Below, piece by piece: positions 46,403 through 55,731 of a stretch of DNA of 64,000 nt. Under the pieces are notes generated by a model, which saw only the letters and a list, made by a program, of their open reading frames with translations, searched no databases and was not told the origin of the DNA. The stretch's first letter is position 1, and every line of letters begins with the position of its first letter. The DNA is taken from NCBI RefSeq assembly GCF_900112025.1, contig NZ_FOKL01000001.1, positions 735,084 through 799,083 on the forward strand, given 5' to 3'. The stretch comes from Janthinobacterium sp. 344 (GTDB lineage: Bacteria; Pseudomonadota; Gammaproteobacteria; Burkholderiales; Burkholderiaceae_D). A program made the translations under genes and the position numbers.

Positions 46403-47230
46403 TTACTGCGGCAGCACTTCCACGGAGGCCGCGTAGGTGGCGCGGCGCTCCGGCATCACGGGCGGCTGGCCGGCCACGGCTGGCGCGGCCGCGGGCCAGG
46501 TGCTGCTCAGGTAATACATGCCGGCGGCGGGCACCGTAAACGTGATCTCGCCCTTGGCATCGGTGCTCTGGCGGATTTCGCCGAGCACGCCACGGTAACG
46601 CACGCCGCCTGGCACCAGGCTGAAGGCCTGGTTCGCCGCCGGCTTGCCGTCGATCAGGAAACGCCACGTGGCTTTCTCGCCCGCGCGCAAGTCGTTCGGA
46701 TGGGTGACAGGCACGAATTCCAGGCCCACGCCCGTCGGCTTGAACACTTCCGTGCTGGTTTCGCCATTGCTGAAGAAGGTTTCCAGACGGGCTGCCGTGC
46801 GCGTGATTTTCAAGTCCTTCGCGTCGGCCGGCACGTCCTTCTTGAAGCTTTCCTCGTTGCCGCGGAAGCGCTTCTGCTCGCCATTCACGGTGTAGCTGCC
46901 CATCACGTTTTGCGACACGATGGCGGCCTTGTAGGTGCCCGGCTTTTCCATCTTGACGTCAAACACGCTGCGCAAACGGCCCGTGAGGGTATTTGCCGGC
47001 GTCACTTTCGCCCCATCGGGACCGATGACTTGCAGCGCGTCGAGGCGCAGCGGCTGGTGGTCGATCTCGAACAGGCCGTCGGACACGGCGGCGTCCACCG
47101 TGACCCAGGCATCCTTGCTTTCCACCATCGTGCTCGATGGCACCATCCAGCCGCGGTGGGCGTGGGCATTCATGGCCAGGCCGGCCAGGGCCAGGGCGAT
47201 CAGCGATTTATTCAGTTGTTTGAACATCAT
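46403..47230 (-). CDS. DUF4198 periplasmic protein
   Basis: 275 residues with a signal peptide (MMFKQLNKSLIALALAGLAMNAHA). The mature part begins HRGWMVPSSTMVESKDAWVTVDAAVSDGLFE, the DUF4198/NikM-like beta-sandwich pattern with an N-terminal His that could bind metal. The family is often found with metal uptake genes. Ten bases after the DUF2271 gene. Confidence 0.88.
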   Translation of the reverse strand: MMFKQLNKSLIALALAGLAMNAHAHRGWMVPSSTMVESKDAWVTVDAAVSDGLFEIDHQPLRLDALQVIGPDGAKVTPANTLTGRLRSVFDVKMEKPGTYKAAIVSQNVMGSYTVNGEQKRFRGNEESFKKDVPADAKDLKITRTAARLETFFSNGETSTEVFKPTGVGLEFVPVTHPNDLRAGEKATWRFLIDGKPAANQAFSLVPGGVRYRGVLGEIRQSTDAKGEITFTVPAAGMYYLSSTWPAAAPAVAGQPPVMPERRATYAASVEVLPQ

Positions 47231-47239
47231 GGTGCGCCT

Positions 47240-47755
47240 TTATGGTTTGAGTTGGACGACGACATTGCCGAGTTCTTCCTTGCCCTTGGCCGGCACGGAC
47301 TGGGCCGATTTCAGCGGCCACTGGAACGGCACGCGCACCAGTTCGCGTCCGCCCGCTTCGCGCGCCGCTTCCACCACGACCTGGTATTCACCGGCCGGCA
47401 GCTTGTCGAGCAAGGCCTTGGCGCCGGGGAAGGTCAGCGTGTGTTCGCCGGGCGCGCGCGTGGCGCCGCTGACGCCGTCGACGGGCATGGCCAGGTCGCG
47501 GCCGCTCTTGCGCCACCATTGGCGCATGTCCTTCAGCCATTTCTCGCCCGCCTTGTCCTTCTTCTTCACGTCGTACAGCACGGCCAGATTGCCGACTACC
47601 TTCTGGTCCGCCGTTTCCAGCCATGCCGCCACGTACGGACGGTGGTATTCCGCCACGTTCAGTTGCGGAATTTCAATCTTGAGGGACAGGTCGGCCGCCA
47701 TCGCCGACGTACCGATCAGGGGAAGGCCAAGCGCCAGGGAGTAGCGTAATTTCAT
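47240..47755 (-). CDS. DUF2271 periplasmic protein with flavinylation motif
   Basis: 171 residues with a signal peptide (MKLRYSLALGLPLIGTSAMA). The motif MPVDGVSGATRAPG (D93 to T99) matches the DxxSGAT sites to which ApbE links FMN in NqrC and RnfG; T99 is the predicted acceptor. ApbE is in the same operon. The rest fits the DUF2271 family (VAAWLETADQKVVGNLAVLYD, WLKDMRQWWRKSGRDL). Inferred role: a periplasmic flavoprotein receiving electrons from the membrane partner. Confidence 0.88.
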   Translation of the reverse strand: MKLRYSLALGLPLIGTSAMAADLSLKIEIPQLNVAEYHRPYVAAWLETADQKVVGNLAVLYDVKKKDKAGEKWLKDMRQWWRKSGRDLAMPVDGVSGATRAPGEHTLTFPGAKALLDKLPAGEYQVVVEAAREAGGRELVRVPFQWPLKSAQSVPAKGKEELGNVVVQLKP

Positions 47756-47786
47756 GGTGTGCCTGTAAAAAGTAAAATAAAAACGA

Positions 47787-48440
47787 TCAGTGAATAAACA
47801 GCAAGGCGATCGCGCAGGGTATCAGGATACCGAGGCCAACCATCGGCCAGGTAAATGGCCGGTTGGCCGCGTGGAACTTCAAAATCAGCAAGCCGGTCAG
47901 GCAAAACACGATGCAGGCGCCGGCGAAAATGTCGATGAACCAGTTCCAGGCCACGCCCGTGTTGCGGCCCTTGTGCACATCGTTGAGCCAGGACACCCAG
48001 CCCCGGTCCGTCAATTCATATTCGGCGGCGCCGTCTTCCAGGCCGATGCGCACCCAGGCGTCGCCGCCCGCCTTGGGCAGCGGCAGGTACACCTCGTCGA
48101 CGCTCCATTCGGCGGAACGGCCGCCCGCATTGAGCGACCATTGCTGCTTGAGCCAGGTTTCGGCGGTGGCCGGCAAGGGTGCGTTGGCGCCATCGTGACT
48201 GCCGGCATACGCGGCCAGTTCCGTCACCAGCGGTGCCGGCAATTGCGCTTTCTGGCGCGTGACCGACGGCTTGGCTTCGATCTGGCTGGCGTGGTTCAGG
48301 GTGATGCCGGTGATGGCGAACAGGAACATGCCCAGCAGGCAAAGCGCCGAGCTGATCCAGTGCCATTGGTGCAAATTCTTCAGCCAGACAGCGCGGCTGG
48401 CGTTGTTCTTGGCCTTGTCCGCGGCGCCCGCGTTACCCAT
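47787..48440 (-). CDS. PepSY-associated transmembrane protein
   Basis: 217 residues. Three membrane segments at about 28-50, 163-190 and 195-216, with a periplasmic domain between the first two. Histidines near membrane edges (H24, H27, H50, H156) are placed as possible haem ligands (NLHQWHWISSALCLLG, DVHKGRNTGVAWNWFIDIF). First full gene of the Fur-boxed operon; GGGAG precedes the ATG. It overlaps a 20-codon upstream reading frame. Confidence 0.88.
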   Translation of the reverse strand: MGNAGAADKAKNNASRAVWLKNLHQWHWISSALCLLGMFLFAITGITLNHASQIEAKPSVTRQKAQLPAPLVTELAAYAGSHDGANAPLPATAETWLKQQWSLNAGGRSAEWSVDEVYLPLPKAGGDAWVRIGLEDGAAEYELTDRGWVSWLNDVHKGRNTGVAWNWFIDIFAGACIVFCLTGLLILKFHAANRPFTWPMVGLGILIPCAIALLFIH

Positions 48441-48495
48441 CGAGTGCTCCCGGCGAGCGGCGAGCCAGGCGGCGCGGCAAGTCAGTGTGCTTCAT
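48433..48495 (-). CDS. Possible 20-residue leader peptide ahead of the PepSY gene
   Basis: MKHTDLPRRLARRSPGALDG-stop, with AAGGA 5 bases before its ATG. Its stop overlaps the PepSY ATG (ATGGGTAA), so translation could be coupled. Basic, no membrane segment. It lies between the Fur box and the operon. Small enough to be chance; no family recognised. Confidence 0.35.
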   Translation of the reverse strand: MKHTDLPRRLARRSPGALDG

Positions 48496-48535
48496 TCCCA
48501 TCCTTCAATCAGAGTCCATGCGCATAGTTTCAAAC

Positions 48536-48556
48536 AAATGATAATGATTATCATTT
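48536..48556. promoter_or_regulatory. Fur box of the PepSY-DUF2271-DUF4198-ApbE-reductase operon
   Basis: A 21-bp perfect palindrome with arm AAATGATAAT around a central G. It contains GATAATGATTATCATT, a close match to the Fur consensus. It is about 100 bases upstream of the PepSY gene and 160 bases upstream of the divergent plus-strand gene. Strong evidence for iron repression of the minus-strand operon. Confidence 0.9.
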
Positions 48557-48718
48557 ATTAAGTCAATACATGGGAAGCCGCGTCTAGCCAGCGTTTTGTA
48601 ACAACCTTGAAACATGGCACGGTGGTGGCACGCCTGCGCCACTACGTAAGCTGGCGTACAGAGCCGCCCGACGCGTCCGCCTATGCTGTTGTTCAGGACA
48701 ATCAACCAGGAGCACACC

Positions 48719-49216
48719 ATGCAACAGTATTCCAGCGAACAACTGGCCGGCATCGCCGCCAAGATCAAGAGCGTGAAATTCGGCATGCTCACCACCAGCG
48801 ACGATATGCGCACCCTGACGAGCCGGCCGCTGACGCAGCAGCAGGTCGACAACGAGGGGCAGATCTGGTTCTTTGTCTCGGACGACGCCAGCTATACGCG
48901 CGACTTGCTGAATAATCCGCAAGTCAATGTGAGCTTTGTCGACACGGGCGACAGCCTGTACGTCTCCGTCTGCGGCCATGCGCAACTGCTGAAAGACCGC
49001 GCCAAGGCGGAGGAACTGTGGAGCCCGCTGGTGAAAGCCTGGTTCCCGGGCGGACTCGACGATCCGAAACTGTCGCTGATCAAGGTGACGATCCAGTCGG
49101 CGGAATACTGGGACAGCAGCGCCAGCAAGATGATGCAATTCTATGAAATGGCCAAGGCCGCCATCACGGGCGAGCCGCCGAAGGATGTGGGCGAACATGG
49201 CCGGATCGACCTGTAG
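48719..49216 (+). CDS. Pyridoxamine 5'-phosphate oxidase-family (general stress protein 26-like)
   Basis: 165 residues from MQQYSSEQLAGIAAKIKS, with AGGAG 7 bases upstream; an upstream in-frame ATG/TTG start is less likely. Split-barrel flavin-binding fold: FGMLTTSDDMRTLTSRPLT, WFFVSDDASYTRDLLNNPQVNVSFVD, SLIKVTIQSAEYWDSSASKM. Related proteins bind FMN or FAD; the reaction is unknown. Probably not true PdxH, which is longer. Confidence 0.88.
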   Translation: MQQYSSEQLAGIAAKIKSVKFGMLTTSDDMRTLTSRPLTQQQVDNEGQIWFFVSDDASYTRDLLNNPQVNVSFVDTGDSLYVSVCGHAQLLKDRAKAEELWSPLVKAWFPGGLDDPKLSLIKVTIQSAEYWDSSASKMMQFYEMAKAAITGEPPKDVGEHGRIDL

Positions 49217-49248
49217 CAAGCTTGCCGGCCTTCCCTGTGGCGGCCTGC

Positions 49249-49860
49249 ATGCCCACCGACACGCCAGCCCCGCTCCCCCGCCTCACGGCCTTTGCCGGCC
49301 AGCGCAACGTGGCCGCCGGCGCACTGCACGCCGTGGCGCAATCGCTGAAGGCGCTGGTGACGCGCGATCCCGATGCGCAAATCCTGATTGTCGATGATGT
49401 GAGCGGCAGCCAGGTGGACCTGAATCTGCATGGCAGCCTGGCGCAGGTGCTGTAGCGCTTGCCGCGCGCGGCGGCGCAGGCGATGCAGGTGCCCGCGCCC
49501 GCTCCGGCACGCATGGCGGGCCGGCCAAAGCTGGGCGTGGTGGCGCGCGAAGTCACCCTGTTGCCGCGTCACTGGGCATGGCTGGCGACCCAGCCGGGCG
49601 GCGCCTCCGTGGCCTTGCGCAAGCGGGTGGAACACGCGCAACGGGGCAGCAAGGCGCAGGACGAGCAGCGCCAGGCGCGCGACGCGGCCGACCAGTCGCG
49701 GCCTACCAGTTCCTGCGCGCGCTGGCCGGCGATGCCCCCCGGTTTCGAAGAGGCCAGCCGTGCCCTGTTCGCCGGGCTCCTGGCATGCGTACAGGAATGG
49801 CCAGACGACGTGCGCACGCACGTCTTGCAGCTGGCCGAACGGGGATGGTCCGACGCTTGA
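49249..49860 (+). pseudogene. Decaying DUF2239 gene (in-frame stop and two frame changes)
   Basis: The first part (LTAFAGQRNVAAGALHAVAQSLKAL, ILIVDDVSGSQVDLNLHGSLAQVL) ends at a TAG at 49453-49455. The same frame continues with GRPKLGVVAREVTLLPRHWAWLATQPGGASVALRKRVE, the DUF2239 core. Near 49690-49745 the expected AAYQFLRALAGDAP is in another frame, after which the original frame resumes with GFEEASRALFAG. So one nonsense codon and a minus-one/plus-one pair separate the pieces. It is therefore inactive unless sequencing errors are involved. Confidence 0.82.
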
Positions 49861-49878
49861 GCGCGGGCTGATGACAGA

Positions 49879-50142
49879 TCAGACGCCCGTGCTGCCGGTC
49901 GTATCGGGCGCGTCGTCGGCGCTCTGCCGGTTCTGGCTGGCGGAGCCGGACTGGTGATGCGGCAAGCGGTCGGCACGCCGCACCTCGCCGATGGAAAACA
50001 GGTCGTCGCCGATATCGAGTCCTTGCTCGCTATCGACCAGCACAAAGCTCTCGGCCGACTCGGCCGTGCTTTGCTTGCTGCCCGCCGCGGACGGCGCTGT
50101 GCCCTGGCTATTGCCTGGCTGTGGCGTGGTGGAGTTGCCCAT
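49879..50142 (-). CDS. Small hydrophilic protein of unknown function
   Basis: 87 residues from the second of two adjacent ATGs (GGAG 6 bases upstream). Gln/Ser/Thr-rich N-terminus (GNSTTPQPGNSQGTAPSAAGSKQSTAES), then ESFVLVDSEQGLDIGDDLFSIGEVRRADRLPHHQSG. No membrane segment. Unknown family; composition resembles the KGG stress protein next door. Confidence 0.6.
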   Translation of the reverse strand: MGNSTTPQPGNSQGTAPSAAGSKQSTAESAESFVLVDSEQGLDIGDDLFSIGEVRRADRLPHHQSGSASQNRQSADDAPDTTGSTGV

Positions 50143-50355
50143 CATCTTCTCCCTGATCGTTAAGTGACCATGCAGACTGCATGCGTGCGCAGGCACTGCG
50201 CGCTAATGGCAACGGCGCTGCCAGCGCTGCCATTTCATCATAGTCCATGCCTGCTGCATTGCATCAAAATTTTGCGGCCCAACGCAAGAACGCGTCACAC
50301 GGCCGGCGAGGCGCAGTCTCCCCGCCGGCCATGCTCACCTTGATGCCCATCCTGC

Positions 50356-50736
50356 TTACTTGTTGCGCGAGCCCGCACCGGAACTGGACCCGCTGCCGCC
50401 ACTTTGCTTGTTGCCACTGTCGCGGCTGCCTTCCTGGTTCATGCTGGCGTTGTCGCGCGTGCCGCCGCTGCTGGAAGCGCTTTGTCGGTTGGCATCGTTC
50501 TTGTGGCTTTGGCTGCCCGCGCGGCGCGCTTCTTCCGACGTGAATTCATGCGCCGTGCCTTTTTCATGCGCGGCGCGCCCCCCTTCGCTGGCGATTTCAC
50601 GCTGCTGGGCCGGGTCCATGGAAGCAAAACCGCGCTTGCTGGTATCGCTTTGCTTGCTGCCGCTGCTGCCGCCACTGCCGCTGCCGCCAGTGGCTTTACT
50701 GCCGCCTTGCTGTTTGTTGTCGCTCGATGTGGCCAT
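50356..50736 (-). CDS. KGG-repeat stress-induced protein
   Basis: 126 residues from MATSSDNKQQGG, with AAGGAG upstream. The central part KRGFASMDPAQQREIASEGGRAAHEKGTAHEFTSEEARRAGSQSHKN holds the KGG/YciG-type repeats. The ends are Ser/Gly-rich and disordered. Such proteins are linked to general stress and desiccation responses; molecular role unknown. Confidence 0.85.
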   Translation of the reverse strand: MATSSDNKQQGGSKATGGSGSGGSSGSKQSDTSKRGFASMDPAQQREIASEGGRAAHEKGTAHEFTSEEARRAGSQSHKNDANRQSASSSGGTRDNASMNQEGSRDSGNKQSGGSGSSSGAGSRNK

Positions 50737-50929
50737 GATGATCTCCTTGATCGATAGAATCAGAAACAGTGCAAACCATGCAATTCTTCCCCCTCGCATG
50801 GCAAGGGAGCAGTCATCTTAGTGCGCCCATGGGGCGCAAGAAATAGGAGGATGGCAAGCGCTGATGTAGGATGAGTCCCGCCCTTGGTGGCGCGGTTACT
50901 TTTAATTTTTCACCAAAAGTACCAGACAC

Positions 50930-51616
50930 TCAGCAGTGCGGGGGAAGGGCGAAAATCACCGCGTCGGCCGTCACGTACACGCGCTCGCCACTGGCCGGAC
51001 GGACCGCATGGCCGCCCGTAAAGGCGCCGAACGACGGCAAGACGGTGCGCGCCGCGCCCAGCAAGAAACACGGCAGGCGCAGGCCGCCGCGCAGTCCCGT
51101 TGCCGTGGCGCGCAAGTGAAACACGGGATGCACATGGCCGGCCAGCACATGGCCAGGTGCCGGCGTTTCCGGGTGATGGCAGAACGACAGATGGCCCACG
51201 GTATGCGGCTCGTCGGCCATGTGGATGCCCAGCGCCGCCGCCGGGTCGCCCGCATGCAGGTCGTGGTTGCCGCGCACCACCGTCAGGCGCAGGCGGGGAT
51301 GGCGATGTCGCCACGCCAGCATGTCCGCCACCGTGGCCGGCGCATGCGCGGCGCGCGCATGCAGGAAGTCGCCGAGAAAGACGATTTCCTCGCAATCGTG
51401 GGCCGCCAGCAAGGCGTCGAGCGCCAGCAGGTTTTGCGTGGTGGTGCCGCGCGGCACGGGCACGCCCAGCGCGCGGAAGGACGCGGCCTTGCCGAAATGG
51501 ATGTCGGCGATGACCAGCATCTTGCGCGCCGGCCAGTACACGGCCTTTTGCGCCAGCAGCCAGACGCGCTCGCCCGCCAGTTCCACCACGCAGTGGTCCT
51601 GCCCCTGCCCGCTCAT
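50930..51616 (-). CDS. pdeM: Ligase-associated DNA damage response endonuclease PdeM
   Basis: 228 residues of the metallophosphoesterase family. Metal motifs: [38 protein letters not shown] and AGHVHPVF. Last gene of the ligase-associated repair set. Its ATG overlaps the helicase stop (ATGA). Confidence 0.93.
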   Translation of the reverse strand: MSGQGQDHCVVELAGERVWLLAQKAVYWPARKMLVIADIHFGKAASFRALGVPVPRGTTTQNLLALDALLAAHDCEEIVFLGDFLHARAAHAPATVADMLAWRHRHPRLRLTVVRGNHDLHAGDPAAALGIHMADEPHTVGHLSFCHHPETPAPGHVLAGHVHPVFHLRATATGLRGGLRLPCFLLGAARTVLPSFGAFTGGHAVRPASGERVYVTADAVIFALPPHC

Positions 51617-54078
51617 GCGGCCGCCTTTTCCAGCGCGCTCACCAGGCGCGCCACGCGGTCCGACAGTTTTTCCGTCGTCAGCTGTTCGCGGAAGCGCTCG
51701 ACCATCAGGCCGAAGGCAAAGGGCGAGGCCCGCTCCAGGGGCTGCAGGGAAATTGCCCGTGCATGCAGCTCGCGCAAGGTGTCGCGCAGGCGCGTCAGTT
51801 CCAGTTCCTGCTCCAGCACTTCGCGCTGCGCCTGGCTCAACAGCAAGTTGGCCGCGTCGTGCTTGCGGAACACTTCAAAGAACAGCGAGGACGAGGCCTG
51901 CAGCTGGCGCGCGCTTTTGGGCTGGCCAGGATAGCCCTGGAACACGAGGCCGGCGATGCGGGCGATTTCGCGGAAACGGCGCTGCGACAATTCCGTCGCG
52001 TTCAGGCTGGCCAGCACGTCTTCCAGCAAGTGGTCCGTGCTGAACAGCGCCAGCCCCGCGCCCGTGGCCGCGTCGAACAGCGGCGCGTAATCGAGCTCGC
52101 TGGCGCCCAGCAATTCAAAACCGTAGTCGTTGACGGCGATGGACAAGGTGGCCGGCTGCGTGCGGGCGATGCGGTAGGCCAGCAGGGACGCCAGGCCCAG
52201 GTGCACGGACCTGCCCGCGAACGGATACACGAACAGGTGCCGCCCTTCGCGGCTGGACAAGGTTTCCACCAGCAGGGCCGTGCGCGTGGGCAAGGCGGAC
52301 CAGCGCGCCTGGATCGCCAGCAATGGCGCCAGCGCGCGCATCTCGGGGCCGCTGGCGCGCCCTTCCTGCGCCAGCTGCAACTGGTCCAGCACGGCATGCG
52401 CCAGTTCCGACGACAGCGGCATCTTGCCGCCCTGCCAGCGCGGCACGGCGCCGCGGCTGCCCGTGGCGCGCCGCACGTAGGCCGTCATCTCGTGCACGCG
52501 CACGAATTCCAGGATGCGCCCGCCAAACAGGAAATGATCGCCCTGCCGCAAGCGCGAAATGAACGATTCCTCGATGCTGCCGATCCGTCCGCCGCTCATG
52601 AACTTGACCTGGATCGCCGCCTCCGACACGATGGTGCCGATGCTCATGCGGTGGCGCCGCGCCAGGGCGGCGTCCGGCACGCGGTACACGCCGTCGGCGT
52701 CCGGCAGCACGCGCCGGTATTCCGGATACACGGTCAGGCTTTGCCCGCCGCGCGCGACGAAATCGAGCGCCCACTGCCACTCGTCCGGCGTCAGGTGGCG
52801 GTAGGACCAGGCCGCGCGCACTTCCCCGTACAACTGGGCTGAAGAAAAACCGCCGCCCAGCGCGATCGTCACCAGGTGCTGCACCAGCACGTCGAGCGGC
52901 TTGTCCGGCACGGGGCGCGCTTCCAGGTGGCCCTGGGCCAGGGCCGCGCGGGCGCCCGCCGCCTCCAGCAATTCCAGGCTGTTGGTGGGCACTAAGGTGA
53001 CGCGCGAGATGCGCCCCGGCGCGTGGCCGCTGCGTCCGGCCCGCTGCACCAGGCGCGCGATGCCCTTCGCGCTGCCCACCTGCAGCACCCGTTCGACGGG
53101 CAGGAAATCCACGCCCAGGTCCAGGCTGGACGTGCACACGACGGCCTTCAGCTCGCCCGTCTTCAGATGCTGCTCGACCCATTCGCGCACCTCGCGGTCG
53201 AGCGAACCGTGGTGCAGCGCGATCAGGCCCGCCCAGTCGGGCCGCGCATCGAGCAGGTGCTGGTACCACAGCTCCGCCTGCGAACGCGTATTCGTAAACA
53301 CCAGGGTGGTGGCGCTGCCCTCGATCTCGGCGATCAGCGGCTGCAGCATCTGGATGCCCAGGTGGCCGCCCCAGGGAAAACGCGTGGGATTGACGGGAAT
53401 CAGGCTGTCGACGAGGAGGCGCTTTTTGACCTTGCCTTCCACCAGCACGCCGGCGTTTTCCGCGCCCAGCAGCACGTCCTGCGCCTGGCGCAGATTGCCC
53501 AGGGTGGCCGACAGGCCCCACGTCACCACGGCGCCGTTCCAGCGGCGCAGGCGGGCCAGCGCCAGCTGCACCTGCACGCCGCGCTTGCTGCCCATCAGCT
53601 CGTGCCACTCATCGACGATCACCGTTTCCAGCAGGCCGAAGCGTTCGTGCGCGTCGGCCTGGCTCAGCATCAGGGACAGGCTTTCCGGCGTGGTGACGAG
53701 CACATCTGGCCAGGCCTTCGCCTGCCGCGCCCGCTGCGCCGCGCTGGTGTCGCCCGTGCGCGCTTCGACGCGCCAGCCGGGCGCGAGATCCGCGCCGGAC
53801 GCTTGCAGCGCGCGCACCGTGTCGGCCGCCAGCGCGCGCATGGGCGTGATCCACAGCACGCGCAAGCCCTGCTTGCGTCCTTGCCGTCGCAGGCGCTCGG
53901 CGCGCAGCAAGGCACCGAACCACACGGCGTAGGTCTTGCCGGACCCCGTGCTCGCATGCAGCAGGCCGGATTGCCCTTGCGCCGCGGCGCGCCAGACGCC
54001 GCGCTGGAACGGGAACACCGTCCAGCCGCGCCCGAGGAACCAGGCGTCGATGCGCTGCGCCAGCGTGCTTTTGCTCAT
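51613..54078 (-). CDS. Ligase-associated DEXH-box helicase (Lhr-like)
   Basis: 821 residues, superfamily 2. Walker [14 protein letters not shown], motif [11 protein letters not shown], motif [12 protein letters not shown], motif [16 protein letters not shown] winged-helix and Lhr-core C-terminal part follows. It is an ATP-dependent 3'-5' translocase that works with the neighbouring exonuclease, ligase and phosphoesterase. 22 bases after the ligase gene. Confidence 0.93.
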   Translation of the reverse strand: MSKSTLAQRIDAWFLGRGWTVFPFQRGVWRAAAQGQSGLLHASTGSGKTYAVWFGALLRAERLRRQGRKQGLRVLWITPMRALAADTVRALQASGADLAPGWRVEARTGDTSAAQRARQAKAWPDVLVTTPESLSLMLSQADAHERFGLLETVIVDEWHELMGSKRGVQVQLALARLRRWNGAVVTWGLSATLGNLRQAQDVLLGAENAGVLVEGKVKKRLLVDSLIPVNPTRFPWGGHLGIQMLQPLIAEIEGSATTLVFTNTRSQAELWYQHLLDARPDWAGLIALHHGSLDREVREWVEQHLKTGELKAVVCTSSLDLGVDFLPVERVLQVGSAKGIARLVQRAGRSGHAPGRISRVTLVPTNSLELLEAAGARAALAQGHLEARPVPDKPLDVLVQHLVTIALGGGFSSAQLYGEVRAAWSYRHLTPDEWQWALDFVARGGQSLTVYPEYRRVLPDADGVYRVPDAALARRHRMSIGTIVSEAAIQVKFMSGGRIGSIEESFISRLRQGDHFLFGGRILEFVRVHEMTAYVRRATGSRGAVPRWQGGKMPLSSELAHAVLDQLQLAQEGRASGPEMRALAPLLAIQARWSALPTRTALLVETLSSREGRHLFVYPFAGRSVHLGLASLLAYRIARTQPATLSIAVNDYGFELLGASELDYAPLFDAATGAGLALFSTDHLLEDVLASLNATELSQRRFREIARIAGLVFQGYPGQPKSARQLQASSSLFFEVFRKHDAANLLLSQAQREVLEQELELTRLRDTLRELHARAISLQPLERASPFAFGLMVERFREQLTTEKLSDRVARLVSALEKAAA

Positions 54079-54099
54079 CGCTTGCTCACGGCTGGTCCT

Positions 54100-55731
54100 T
54101 CATGCGGCGCTCGCCAGCATGGCCTTCAAGGTGGCCAGGGTGTCGGCGTCGGCGATCGTCTTGTCTTCACGGCGGCGCAGGATGCGCGGGAAGCGCACGG
54201 CGATGCCCGCCTTGTGGCGGCCGGACGCGGCGATGCCTTCGAAGCCGATCTCGAACACCATGCTCGGCTTGACGCTGCGCACGGGACCGAATTTTTCGAT
54301 CGTCGTCTTGCGGATGGCGGCGTCGACCTGCCCGATCTCCGCATCCGTCAGGCCCGAATATGCCTTGGCGAACGGCACCAGCTTGCGCTCGCCCTCCTCC
54401 ACGTCATCCCACACGGCAAACGTGTAGTCCGTGTACAGCGAGGCGCGCCGGCCGTGGCCCGCCTGGGCATAGATCAGCACGGCGTCGACGGAATACGGAT
54501 CGATCTTCCACTTCCACCAGGTGCCCACGTCTTTCGTGCGGCCCACCCCATACGCGGCCGACATGGCCTTGAGCATCATGCCTTCGACGCCGCGCGCGCG
54601 CGATTCCACGCGGATGGCCGCCAGCGCCTCCCAGCTTGCCGCCTCGATGCGCGGCGACAGGCGCAGCGCCGGCGAAGCCACTTGCGCCACCACGCCTTCC
54701 AGCAGCGCACGCCGCTCCCGCTGCGGCAGGTGGCGGATATCCACGCCATCCATTTCCAGCATATCGTAGGCCACCAGCACGGCGGGCAGCTCCGCCAGCA
54801 GCTTGGGCGAGACCGTCTTGCGGCCCATGCGCTTTTGCAGGTCGGCAAACGCGGATGGCACGTCGCCCGGCTGCCAGATGAGGATTTCGCCATCGAGCAC
54901 CGTGCCTTCCGGCAAGGGCACTTGCGCCAGTTCGGGAAAGCGCTCCGTGATCAGCTCTTCGCCGCGCGACCATAGCCAGCTGGCGCCAGCGCGGCGCAGC
55001 AGCTGCGCCCGCATGCCGTCATACTTCCATTCCACCAGCCAGTCGCCGGGCTCGCCCAAGGTTTCCGGCGCCGCCTGCAAGGGATGGGCGAGGAAGAATG
55101 GATACGGCTGGCCGCCGCGCAGCGCGTGCTCGCCGTCCGATTGCGCACTGATCAGTTTTAAAAATCCCGCGCCCGTGGGGCTGACCTTGCCATCGGTCCA
55201 GCCCATCAGGCGCTGGGCGATCAGCTTGCTGTCGATGGCGGCGATGGACGCCAGCGCGCGCGTCACCAGCAGTTTCGAGACGCCCACGCGAAAGCCGCCG
55301 CCGATGAGCTTGACAAGCAGGAAGCGCTCGCGCGTTTCCAGTTCGTCCCAGTACGCCAGCAGGCTGGCGCGGATGGTTTCCGGCGCCGCGCCGCGCAAGG
55401 GCGCGATGCGCTGCTCGATCCACTCGGCCAGGCCGATGTCGCTGCGCTGGCCCGGCGCGGGCAGGATCAGGGCGATGGTTTCCGCCAGGTCGCCCACGGC
55501 GTGGTACGCCTCGTCGAACAGCCAGGCGTCGAGGCCGGCGCGCTCGGTCGCCAGCTCGCGCAGCAATTTGCTGGGCACGGCCTGGCGCGGCTTGCCGCCC
55601 GCCAGGAAGTAGACGGCCCAGGCCGCATCCGCGGGCGCGGCGCGCTGGAAGTACGCCTGCAGCGCCGCCAGCTTGCGGCTGGTGGACGTGGTGTCGTCGA
55701 GTTCTCCGTACAGCTGGGCGAATTCACGCAT
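54100..55731 (-). CDS. ATP-dependent DNA ligase
   Basis: 543 residues from MREFAQLYGELDDTTST; a longer in-frame start lies in the exonuclease gene. The adenylated Lys is K236 in VEWKYDGMRAQ. Other ligase motifs: LDGEILIW, EGMMLKAMSAAYG and WWKWK. An N-terminal DNA-binding domain covers about 1-210. The LigB/LigC-like bacterial family is distinct from NAD-dependent LigA. It overlaps the exonuclease stop by 8 bases. Confidence 0.94.
   Translation of the reverse strand: MREFAQLYGELDDTTSTSRKLAALQAYFQRAAPADAAWAVYFLAGGKPRQAVPSKLLRELATERAGLDAWLFDEAYHAVGDLAETIALILPAPGQRSDIGLAEWIEQRIAPLRGAAPETIRASLLAYWDELETRERFLLVKLIGGGFRVGVSKLLVTRALASIAAIDSKLIAQRLMGWTDGKVSPTGAGFLKLISAQSDGEHALRGGQPYPFFLAHPLQAAPETLGEPGDWLVEWKYDGMRAQLLRRAGASWLWSRGEELITERFPELAQVPLPEGTVLDGEILIWQPGDVPSAFADLQKRMGRKTVSPKLLAELPAVLVAYDMLEMDGVDIRHLPQRERRALLEGVVAQVASPALRLSPRIEAASWEALAAIRVESRARGVEGMMLKAMSAAYGVGRTKDVGTWWKWKIDPYSVDAVLIYAQAGHGRRASLYTDYTFAVWDDVEEGERKLVPFAKAYSGLTDAEIGQVDAAIRKTTIEKFGPVRSVKPSMVFEIGFEGIAASGRHKAGIAVRFPRILRRREDKTIADADTLATLKAMLASAA

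Noticed and set aside
50299-50329. GC-rich hairpin GGCCGGCG/CGCCGGCC as terminator of the KGG gene
   Set aside because: The stem is strong but no T-run follows on the minus strand.
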